A stretch of 37,408 nucleotides of DNA from an uncultured Tepidamorphus sp. (GTDB lineage: Bacteria > Pseudomonadota > Alphaproteobacteria > Rhizobiales > Tepidamorphaceae), in NCBI GenBank assembly GCA_905479765.1, contig CAJQNW010000073.1:1-37408 (forward strand). Reading direction: 5' to 3'. The notes under the pieces were generated by a model. That model saw only the letters and a list, made by a program, of their open reading frames with translations, was not told the origin of the DNA and did no database searches. Position 1 is the stretch's first letter, and every line of letters begins with the position of its first letter. Positions 29,762 to 37,408 of this stretch are shown here, piece after piece. The position numbers and the translations under genes were made by a program.

Positions 29762-31258
29762 TCACCGCATCGTCGGGATGACGAACTCCGCGCCGTCCTT
29801 GATGCCCGAGGGCCAACGCGACGTCACGGTCTTGGTCTTGGTGTAGAAGCGCACCGAGTCCGGACCGTGCTGGTTCAGGTCGCCGAAGCCCGACCGCTTC
29901 CAGCCGCCGAAGGTGTAGTAGGCCAGCGGCACCGGGATCGGCACGTTGACGCCGACCATGCCGACGTTGACGTTCTTGGCGAAATCGCGGGCGGCATCGC
30001 CGTCGCGGGTGTAGATCGCGACACCGTTTCCGTACTCGTGCGTCGACGGCAGGGCGGCGGCCTCGGCATAGGTCTTGGCACGCACCACGGACAGGACGGG
30101 CCCGAAGATCTCTTCTTTGTAGATGGTCATGTCCGGCGTCACGTTGTCGAACAGGCAACCGCCCATGAAGAAGCCGTTCTCGTAGCCCTGCATGGAATAG
30201 CCACGACCGTCGACGGCGAGCTTGGCGCCCTCCTTGACGCCGAGTTCGACGTAGCCCCTGACACGCTCCAGCGCGGCCTTGGTGACCAGCGGGCCGTAGT
30301 CGGCGTCGGCATCATTGGACAGGCCGATCTTCAGCGACTCGACGCGCGGGATCAGCTTGTCCATCAGCGCGTCGGCGGTCTTCTCGCCGACGGGAACGGC
30401 AACCGAAATCGCCATGCAGCGCTCGCCGGCAGAGCCGTAGCCCGCCCCGATCAGCGCGTCGACCGCCTGGTCCATGTCGGCGTCGGGCATGATGATCATG
30501 TGGTTCTTGGCGCCGCCGAAGCACTGGACGCGCTTCCCGTTGGCGGTGCCGGTGGAATAGATGTACTCGGCAATCGAACTGGAGCCGACGAAGCCGATCG
30601 CCATGATGCGCTCATCGTGGAGGATCGCGTCGACGGCCTCCTTGTCGCCGTTGACGACGTTGAGGATGCCATCGGGCAGACCCGCTTCGGCGAACAGCTC
30701 GGCGATGCGCATCGGGACGGACGGATCACGCTCGGACGGCTTCATGATGAAGGCGTTGCCGCAGGCGATCGCCGGCGCGCACTTCCACAGCGGGATCATC
30801 GCCGGGAAATTGAACGGCGTGATGCCGGCAACGACGCCGAGCGGCTGGCGCATCGAATACATGTCGATGCCGGGGCCGGCACCTTCGGTGTACTCGCCCT
30901 TCAGCAGGTGCGGGATGCCGCAGGAGAACTCGACGACCTCGAGGCCGCGCTGGATGTCGCCCTTGGCGTCGGGAACGGTCTTGCCGTGCTCGGACGACAG
31001 AAGTTCGGCCAGGCTTTCCATCTCGGCCTGGGCAAGCTGCAGGAACTTGAACAGCACCCGGGCGCGCTTCTGCGGGTTCTCGGCTGCCCAGGCAACCTGC
31101 GCTTCGGCAGCGTTGTCGATGATCTTCTCGACTTCCGACTTCGAAGCCAGCGCCACCTTGGCCTGCACCTCGCCGGTGTTCGGATCGAATACGTCGCCGA
31201 AGCGGCCCGACGTGCCGTCCACGGTCTTGCCGCCGACAAAATGGCCAATTGTCCTCAT
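29762..31258 (-). CDS. mmsA: CoA-acylating methylmalonate-semialdehyde dehydrogenase
   Basis: MRTIGHFVGGKTVDGTSGRFGDVFDPNTGEVQAKVALAS; FNFPAMIPLWKCAPAIACGNAFIMKPSERDPSV; GERCMAISVAVPVG. Start trimmed to 31258. Confidence 0.95.
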   Translation of the reverse strand: MRTIGHFVGGKTVDGTSGRFGDVFDPNTGEVQAKVALASKSEVEKIIDNAAEAQVAWAAENPQKRARVLFKFLQLAQAEMESLAELLSSEHGKTVPDAKGDIQRGLEVVEFSCGIPHLLKGEYTEGAGPGIDMYSMRQPLGVVAGITPFNFPAMIPLWKCAPAIACGNAFIMKPSERDPSVPMRIAELFAEAGLPDGILNVVNGDKEAVDAILHDERIMAIGFVGSSSIAEYIYSTGTANGKRVQCFGGAKNHMIIMPDADMDQAVDALIGAGYGSAGERCMAISVAVPVGEKTADALMDKLIPRVESLKIGLSNDADADYGPLVTKAALERVRGYVELGVKEGAKLAVDGRGYSMQGYENGFFMGGCLFDNVTPDMTIYKEEIFGPVLSVVRAKTYAEAAALPSTHEYGNGVAIYTRDGDAARDFAKNVNVGMVGVNVPIPVPLAYYTFGGWKRSGFGDLNQHGPDSVRFYTKTKTVTSRWPSGIKDGAEFVIPTMR

Positions 31259-31295
31259 GGTCGTCTCCTGATGTCCCTGTTTGTTCGCAACATAT

Positions 31296-31308
31296 CTGAT
31301 TAAATCAG
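31296..31308. promoter_or_regulatory. 13-bp palindrome in the lysR-mmsA divergent intergenic region (LysR-type operator candidate)
   Basis: CTGATT-A-AATCAG; contains a T-N11-A-compatible dyad. Confidence 0.5.
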
Positions 31309-31346
31309 CACGACCATCGGCTTGTTTGCCCACTGGTTGTGCGGTT

Positions 31347-32258
31347 ATGTCCATACCCATGTCGCTCGACTGGAACGATCTGCGCTATTTCCTGTCCGTC
31401 GCCCGCACCGGCCGCCTCACCGAGGCGTCGCGGCGGCTGGGCACCGACCACGCAACCGTCAGCCGCCGGATCAAGGCGCTGGAACGGGCGCTGGACGCAC
31501 GGCTGTTCGAGCGTTCGCCGCGCGGCTATGCGCTCACCGACGCCGGCGAGCGGCTGCTTGTCCATGCCGAAGGGATGGAGAGCTCGGCGGCGCACATGCA
31601 AAGCGAGATCGCCGGCGAGAACCTGGCTGTCGGCGGCGCGGTGCGTATCGGCGCGCCGGACGGTTTCGGCACGATCTTCCTGGCGCCGCGCATCGGGGGC
31701 CTGAGCCGCCGGTATCCGGAACTCGACCTGCAGATCGTCGCCATGCCGCGCATCTTCTCCCTGTCGAAGCGCGAGGCCGACATCGCCATCGGGCTTGCCC
31801 GCCCCACCGAAGGGCGGCTGGTATCGCGAAAGCTGACCGACTACCGACTGCACCTTTACGGATCCCGTTCCTATCTTAGCCGCCACGGGCCGATCGAAAG
31901 CCCCGGTGATCTCAGCCGACATGTCGTGATCGGCTACATCCCGGACCTGATCTATTCGCCCGAGCTCGACTATCTGCCCCAGGTGTCTTCGCAGATCAAA
32001 CCCCGCCTGACCAGTTCCAACCTCGTCGCCCAGATGCGCGCGGCCAGCGCCGGCGCGGGCTTGTGCGTCTTGCCCGACTTCATGGCTGTGGAAGACAGCG
32101 ATCTTCAGCCCGTGCTGCCTGCGGAAATCGATCTGCTGCGCACATTCTGGCTGATCCTGCACGCCGATCTGCGCGATACGGCGCGGGTGCGCGCGGTCGC
32201 CGACTTCATCACGGCCGAGGTCGAGGGCGCGCGGGAGCTGTTCATGCCGGCCACGTAA
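31347..32258 (+). CDS. LysR family transcriptional regulator
   Basis: LDWNDLRYFLSVARTGRLTEASRRLGTDHATVSRRIKALERALDARLFERSPRGYALTDAGERLL. Start 31347 or 31359. Confidence 0.94.
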   Translation: MSIPMSLDWNDLRYFLSVARTGRLTEASRRLGTDHATVSRRIKALERALDARLFERSPRGYALTDAGERLLVHAEGMESSAAHMQSEIAGENLAVGGAVRIGAPDGFGTIFLAPRIGGLSRRYPELDLQIVAMPRIFSLSKREADIAIGLARPTEGRLVSRKLTDYRLHLYGSRSYLSRHGPIESPGDLSRHVVIGYIPDLIYSPELDYLPQVSSQIKPRLTSSNLVAQMRAASAGAGLCVLPDFMAVEDSDLQPVLPAEIDLLRTFWLILHADLRDTARVRAVADFITAEVEGARELFMPAT

Positions 32259-32369
32259 CCCGGCGACGTGACATTGTGACCCCCAACAGGCGTTTTGAGC
32301 CAAAGCAAGGCGCGTGATAGAGATGCCAGTCTAGACCTTTTCCAGATCCGGGAAGCGGAGAGAGAACCC

Positions 32370-33434
32370 ATGGCCAAGCGCGAGGAATCCCCGATCGGTA
32401 TCGCGGGGGGCAGTTCCAGTGGATCGCCGGGCGGCCAGCGCGGATCCGCGACGCGGCGCGCGGTCCGGCCGCGGCGCAACCGGCGCTCGGATTGGGCCCG
32501 GCGGCTGGTGTGCGAGAACGTGCTCTCCACCAACGACCTGATCTGGCCGCTGTTCGTCGTGGCTGGCAAAGGCGTGCGCGAGCCCGTCGCCTCGATGCCC
32601 GGCGTGGTGCGCTATTCGATCGACGAGGCGGTGAAGGCGGTATCCGAAGCTGCCGGCCTCGGCATTCCCGCGGTGGCTCTCTTCCCCTATACCGAACCGG
32701 CCCTGCGCGACGAGCGCGGCTCGGAGGCGCTTAATTCCGGCAACCTCGTCTGCCAGGCGTGCCGGGCAGTCAAGGACACGGTGCCCGAGGTCGGCATCGT
32801 CACCGATGTGGCGCTCGACCCCTATACCAGCCACGGCCATGACGGGTTGCTCGAGGACGGCCGCATTCTCAACGACGAGACCGTCGAGATCCTGGCCGAA
32901 CAGGCGCTGATCCAGGCGCGCGCCGGCTCCGATATCATCGCGCCGTCCGACATGATGGACGGCCGCGTCGCCGCCATCCGCGAGGCGCTGGAAGACGCCG
33001 GGCTGACCGACACCCAGATCATGGCCTATACCGCCAAATACGCGTCCGCCTTCTACGGCCCGTTCCGCGACGCCGTGGGCTCGTCGGGCACGCTGACGGG
33101 CGACAAGCGCACCTATCAGATGGACTACGGCAATACCGACGAGGCGATCCGCGAGGCCGAACTCGACATCGCCGAGGGCGCCGACATGATCATGGTCAAG
33201 CCCGGCATGCCCTATCTCGACATCCTGGGGCGCCTGAAGGAGAGCTTCGGCATGCCGACCTTCGCCTATCAGGTGTCGGGCGAATATTCGATGCTGTGCG
33301 CGGCCTTCGAGCGCGGCTGGCTCGACCGCGACAAATGCGTGATGGAGGCGCTCACCTCCTTCAAACGCGCGGGCGCGGATGGCGTGCTGACGTACTTCGC
33401 GGTGGAAGCGGCGAAGAAAATCAACGACGCCTAG
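32370..33434 (+). CDS. hemB: Delta-aminolevulinic acid dehydratase (porphobilinogen synthase)
   Basis: DVALDPYTSHGHDGLL; SDIIAPSDMMDGRVAAIREALEDAG; YTAKYASAFYGPFRDAVGS; MVKPGMPYLDILGRLKE. Start trimmed to 32370. Confidence 0.97.
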   Translation: MAKREESPIGIAGGSSSGSPGGQRGSATRRAVRPRRNRRSDWARRLVCENVLSTNDLIWPLFVVAGKGVREPVASMPGVVRYSIDEAVKAVSEAAGLGIPAVALFPYTEPALRDERGSEALNSGNLVCQACRAVKDTVPEVGIVTDVALDPYTSHGHDGLLEDGRILNDETVEILAEQALIQARAGSDIIAPSDMMDGRVAAIREALEDAGLTDTQIMAYTAKYASAFYGPFRDAVGSSGTLTGDKRTYQMDYGNTDEAIREAELDIAEGADMIMVKPGMPYLDILGRLKESFGMPTFAYQVSGEYSMLCAAFERGWLDRDKCVMEALTSFKRAGADGVLTYFAVEAAKKINDA

Positions 33435-33450
33435 GCTCCAGAACCTACCC

Positions 33451-34392
33451 CTACCGGAATTTCTCCGCCCTTCGATACGCCCCCGGCCCGATCCCGAAGG
33501 CCGCCGCATAGCGGCGGGTGAAGGAGGCGAGCGAGGCGTAGCCGCAGCGCAGGGCGATCTCGTCGATGCCTAAATCCGTTTCGCGCAGCATCAGCCGCGC
33601 CTTCATCAGGCGCCAGGCCGTCAGGTAGTTGATCGGCGGCACCCCGACCATTTCGGCGAAGCGGCTGGCGAAGCGCGCGCGGGACATGCCGGAGACGCGG
33701 GCGAGTTCCGCGATCGTCCAGGCATGCTCCGGCGCGCGGTGGATTTCCAGCAGCGCCTTGGACAGGTGCGGGTCGGCCAGCGCGGCCATGTAGCCGCTGG
33801 TATTTTCGGTTGTCTCCGGCGTCAGGCGTCGGACGGTCTGGATGAACAGGATTTCCAGAAGGCGGCTGAGCACGCCGTTCATGCCCTGCCCATCGAGATC
33901 AGTTTCCAGCGACAACAGCCGCAGGGCCGCGAGGATCCACGGTTCGTGGCCGATGTCCCGAGCCCTCAACACGATCAGGCCCGGCAGGTGCGAGACGGCC
34001 GGGTGGTTGATCTCCTCGTCGAAGCGGCAGAAGCCGCACAGCAACTGCACCCTGCCCTCGCCTTCGCCGGCGGTCAGCACGCCCGCCGCATCCAGCGCGC
34101 CGCCGGCGATCACATCGCCGAGCGGCACCGCCTGCCGGTCCGGCGCGTCGGCGAGCACGTGGGTCGCGCCGTTCGGGACGATGGCCATGTCGCCTTCGCT
34201 GACCTGGACCCAGTCGCCCGTCCCTTCGATGCCGACAAGGCAGGCGCCGCGGCGGACGTAGTGGAAGCGGATCAGGCGGTTTTCAGGCGGAATGGCAACG
34301 GCGTAGGCGCCCGAGAGATCGGCGCGGAAATAGATGTCGCTCGTCAGGCGCAGCGTTGCGAAGACATCGCTCAGAAGGTCCTGTTTGTCCAT
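33451..34392 (-). CDS. AraC family transcriptional regulator with N-terminal cupin
   Basis: AWTIAELARVSGMSRARFASRFAEMVGVPPINYLTAWRLMKARLMLRETDLGIDEIALRCGYASLASFTRRYAAAFGIGPGAYRR. Confidence 0.94.
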   Translation of the reverse strand: MDKQDLLSDVFATLRLTSDIYFRADLSGAYAVAIPPENRLIRFHYVRRGACLVGIEGTGDWVQVSEGDMAIVPNGATHVLADAPDRQAVPLGDVIAGGALDAAGVLTAGEGEGRVQLLCGFCRFDEEINHPAVSHLPGLIVLRARDIGHEPWILAALRLLSLETDLDGQGMNGVLSRLLEILFIQTVRRLTPETTENTSGYMAALADPHLSKALLEIHRAPEHAWTIAELARVSGMSRARFASRFAEMVGVPPINYLTAWRLMKARLMLRETDLGIDEIALRCGYASLASFTRRYAAAFGIGPGAYRRAEKFR

Positions 34393-34494
34393 TCTCGCTC
34401 CAGATTGAGACGATCTGCAAAATTATCAGTACGGGCCATCAAAGACGCCAACCCACCTCGAGGTCAATCTGTGTCGACAACAGATGAGGCAGAC

Positions 34495-35112
34495 ATGACC
34501 TTCGAAATGCTCGTGGCCCTGGTGGGCTTCGCCTTCGTGATGTCGATTTCGCCGGGGCCGGGAAACTTCATTCTGCTCGCCTCCGGCGTGAATTTCGGAT
34601 TCCGGCGCTCCGTGCCGATCGTGCTGGGGATCAGTGCCGGTTTCCTGTCGATGGTGCTGGCGGTCGGCCTCGGACTCGGGCCGTTCCTGCACGAGAACCA
34701 GTCGGTCTATGCCGTGCTGAAGCTCCTCTGCGCGGCCTATGTGTTCTGGCTGGCGCTGAAGATCGCCCGCAGTTCCCCGATGACGAATGCAAGTGCCGAG
34801 AAGCCGGAGCGTCCGATCTCGTTTGTGCAGGCGAGCCTGTTCCAGCTGGTCAATCCGAAGGCCTGGGCCGTGGCGCTGATCGTCACGGTCTCCTACACGA
34901 CGCCTGCCGACTATTTGCCGAGCCTTCTGGCGATGATCGTCGTCTTCGCCGTCGTCAATCTGCCGGCGATCAGCATGTGGGCGCTGTTCGGCGTCGGCCT
35001 GCGGCAACTGCTGAACGATCCCGTCAAGGTGCGTGTCTTCAATATCGCCATGGCGCTGCTGCTGGTCGGATCGATGATACCGGTGCTGCTCGACGTGCCA
35101 ATGTGGTCGTAA
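34495..35112 (+). CDS. LysE/RhtB family amino-acid exporter
   Basis: MTFEMLVALVGFAFVMSISPGPGNFILLASGVNFGFRRSVPIVLGISAGF; embedded in ORF 33724..35112, whose upstream part is antisense to the AraC gene. Confidence 0.92.
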   Translation: MTFEMLVALVGFAFVMSISPGPGNFILLASGVNFGFRRSVPIVLGISAGFLSMVLAVGLGLGPFLHENQSVYAVLKLLCAAYVFWLALKIARSSPMTNASAEKPERPISFVQASLFQLVNPKAWAVALIVTVSYTTPADYLPSLLAMIVVFAVVNLPAISMWALFGVGLRQLLNDPVKVRVFNIAMALLLVGSMIPVLLDVPMWS

Positions 35113-35164
35113 TTCTAAGCGTTTGCCGCTGGACGCGGGGCAATCGCGGCAGTACCACCGCCCG

Positions 35165-36403
35165 ATGAACACCGATCTACCGATAACCCTTGCCGATGTA
35201 ACCGCAGCCGCGGAGACGATCCGCGGCCATGTCCTGCGCACGCCGCTGGTCGCCGCACCCTGGCTTTCGGCGATGACCGGCGCAGACGTCTTCGTCAAGT
35301 ACGAGAACCTGCAGGTCACCAACGCCTTCAAGGAGCGCGGGGCGCTGAACCGGCTGGCGGCGCTGAGCGCGGACGAGCGCAAGCGCGGCGTCGTGGCGCT
35401 GTCTGCCGGCAATCATGCCCAGGCACTGGCTTGCCACGCCGAAAGGCTCGGCATCCCGGCAACCATCGTCATGCCGCGTACGACGCCCTTCACCAAGGTG
35501 GCAAACACCGAGAGCTATGGCGCGAAGGTGGTGCTGGAGGGCGAGACGGTCGGCGAATGCCGGGCGGTCGTCGACGATTTGGTCCAGTCGCAGCACCTGA
35601 CCCTCGTCCACCCCTATGACGATCCCCTTGTGATGGCGGGCCAGGGCACCATCGCCCTGGAGATGCTCGAGGATCAGCCCGACCTCGACTGCATGATCGT
35701 GCCGGTCGGTGGCGGCGGGCTGATCTCGGGAATTTCAGTTGCCGCCACGGCGCTCAAACCGGATATCGAGATCATTGGCGTGCAAACCGCGCAGTACGCC
35801 TCGATGGCGGCCGCGCTCGCGGGTGAGGACGCGACCTGCGGCGGCGACACACTGGCCGAAGGCATTGCCGTCAAAGCGGTTTCCGAGACGGCAATCTCGA
35901 TCCTGACGGCGCTCGGGATCGACGTCATGGTCGTCGACGAAGCGGCGATCGAGCGGGCCATCTATGCCTATCTCGTCGGCCTGAAGACGCTGGCCGAGGG
36001 CGCGGGCGCTGCCGGTCTGGCGGCACTTCTTTCAGAAGCGGAGCGGTTCAGGGGCCGCAAGGTCGGCCTGGTGCTGACCGGCGGCAATATCGATCCGCGC
36101 ATCGTCTCGGCGATCACGGGGCGGGCGCTGGAACGGGAGGACCGGATGGTGACCTTCCGCATCACGCTGCGCGACCGGCCAGGCGAGCTTGGCCGTCTGG
36201 CGGACATCATCGGCCGGGAGGGCGCGAATATCCTGGAGGTGTCGCACCAGCGCCTCCTGCTCGACGTGCCCGTCATGCGGGCGACCACCGACATCACCAT
36301 CGAGACCCGCGACGGCGCGCACGCCGAGCGCATCCGCCGGACGCTGGAGGCCGAAGGCATGGTGGTGACACGGCTGGCACCGCTGCATCACCCGACGTCC
36401 TAG
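35165..36403 (+). CDS. Threonine ammonia-lyase (PLP-dependent, C-terminal ACT domain)
   Basis: KYENLQVTNAFKERGALNRL; PVGGGGLISGISVA; ACT-like TFRITLRDRPGELGRLADIIGREGANILEVSH. Confidence 0.94.
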   Translation: MNTDLPITLADVTAAAETIRGHVLRTPLVAAPWLSAMTGADVFVKYENLQVTNAFKERGALNRLAALSADERKRGVVALSAGNHAQALACHAERLGIPATIVMPRTTPFTKVANTESYGAKVVLEGETVGECRAVVDDLVQSQHLTLVHPYDDPLVMAGQGTIALEMLEDQPDLDCMIVPVGGGGLISGISVAATALKPDIEIIGVQTAQYASMAAALAGEDATCGGDTLAEGIAVKAVSETAISILTALGIDVMVVDEAAIERAIYAYLVGLKTLAEGAGAAGLAALLSEAERFRGRKVGLVLTGGNIDPRIVSAITGRALEREDRMVTFRITLRDRPGELGRLADIIGREGANILEVSHQRLLLDVPVMRATTDITIETRDGAHAERIRRTLEAEGMVVTRLAPLHHPTS

Positions 36404-36577
36404 CGCCGGAATATCGCCGGATTGCCACAAAAAATGCCCGTAAAGCCGCCTATATGAGCCGCCAGGGGGATTTTGTTCCAGGAACCCCTGCATTTATGAA
36501 ATGACCGGGGCTTGGATTGCGCCCCGGCCAACGTCATTATGCGCGATTCTGTGACAATCGCGAGGAGCGGCGCGCGA

Positions 36578-37408
36578 ATGGAAGATTTCCACATGTGGGT
36601 TACGTTTGCGGTGATTCTCGCCGCGATCGTCGCCTATGTGAGCGAAAAGGTGCCGCTGGAGGTGACGGCGGTCAGCGTCGTCGTCGCCTTCCTGCTGCTG
36701 TTCCAGATATTTCCCTATCGCGGCCCCGACGGCACGCCGCTGCTTGGCGCCGAGGAACTGCTGGCCGGCTTCGCCAACCCGGCGCTGATAACGGTTCTCG
36801 CACTGCTTGTGATCGGCCAGGGGCTGTTCCAGACCGGCGCGCTCGACGGGTTCGCCCTGCGTGTCGGCCAGTGGGGTGGCGGCCGCACCACCGCGACGCT
36901 TGCCGTTGCCCTCCTGGCGACAGCCTGCCTGAGCGCCTTCATGAACAACACGCCGGTGGTCGTGCTGATGCTGCCGGTCCTCGGCGCCGTCGCCATGCGC
37001 GCGCGCATCTCCGCCAGCAAGGTGATGATCCCGCTGAGCTTCATCTCGATCCTCGGCGGCATGACGACGCTGATCGGCTCGTCCACGAACCTGCTGGTCG
37101 CCGGTGTCGCCCGCGACCTGGGTTACGGCTCGCTCGGGTTCTTTTCCTTCGCGCCCATCGGCGTGGTGCTTGCCGTGATCGGCGGCGTCTACGTGATCTT
37201 CGTGCTGCCGCGCCTGCTGCCGGCGCGAGCCAACATGCTGCAGGAAGTCGGTGGCGGCCAGGGCAAGCAGTTCATCGCGCAGATTCCGGTCGGCTACAAT
37301 CATCCCCTCGTCGGCGCCAGCGCGGTCGCGGGCATGTTTCCCGCGCTGAAGGGCATGACGGTGATCATGGTGCAGCGCGGCGACCATCCGATCCTGCCGC
37401 CGTTCGAG
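36578..37408 (+). CDS. SLC13/DASS-family permease, 3' truncated by window edge
   Basis: MEDFHMWVTFAVILAAIVAYVSEKVPLEVTAVSVVVAFLLLFQIFPY...FMNNTPVVVLMLPVL...GGMTTLIGSSTNLLVAGVARDLG; manual translation, open to the edge. Confidence 0.92.
   Translation, partial: MEDFHMWVTFAVILAAIVAYVSEKVPLEVTAVSVVVAFLLLFQIFPYRGPDGTPLLGAEELLAGFANPALITVLALLVIGQGLFQTGALDGFALRVGQWGGGRTTATLAVALLATACLSAFMNNTPVVVLMLPVLGAVAMRARISASKVMIPLSFISILGGMTTLIGSSTNLLVAGVARDLGYGSLGFFSFAPIGVVLAVIGGVYVIFVLPRLLPARANMLQEVGGGQGKQFIAQIPVGYNHPLVGASAVAGMFPALKGMTVIMVQRGDHPILPPFE

Noticed and set aside
33724-34494. N-terminal extension of the LysE-family ORF
   Set aside because: Antisense to the AraC gene; LysE family N-terminus MTFEMLVALVGFAFVMSISPGPGN starts at 34495.

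Overview
GC-rich alphaproteobacterial chromosome segment (Hyphomicrobiales/Rhizobiales-like by gene content and synteny; inference). It is mostly core genome. Left to right: (1) an exopolysaccharide locus (ExoP/GumC-like co-polymerase, Wza/GumB-like export lipoprotein, GT4 glycosyltransferase, undecaprenyl-P sugar transferase, Wzy/O-antigen-ligase-like protein, methyltransferase); (2) tRNA-Pro(GGG), a small accessory islet, then merR-ihfA-fabH-plsX-DUF177-CBP3 chaperone; (3) bamE convergent with hppA across a strong bidirectional terminator; (4) MFS, thiL-nusB-ribH-ribE-ribD-nrdR-glyA; (5) DUF6898, L,D-transpeptidase and LdtR-like MarR regulator; (6) a valine/isobutyrate catabolism cluster (mmsB, DUF6163, HIBYL-CoA hydrolase, acyl-CoA dehydrogenase, mmsA, divergent LysR); (7) hemB, AraC/LysE pair, threonine ammonia-lyase, and a truncated SLC13-type permease. 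The best leads are: two inverted copies of a ~105-bp multi-hairpin element flanking the acyl-CoA dehydrogenase gene, with compensatory base-pair changes between copies; a degenerate, probably ATP-dead BY-kinase domain on the ExoP-like protein; an orphan-gene islet beside tRNA-Pro; and a translationally coupled DUF6898/L,D-transpeptidase pair next to ldtR. I found no CRISPR array, transposase or clear prophage.
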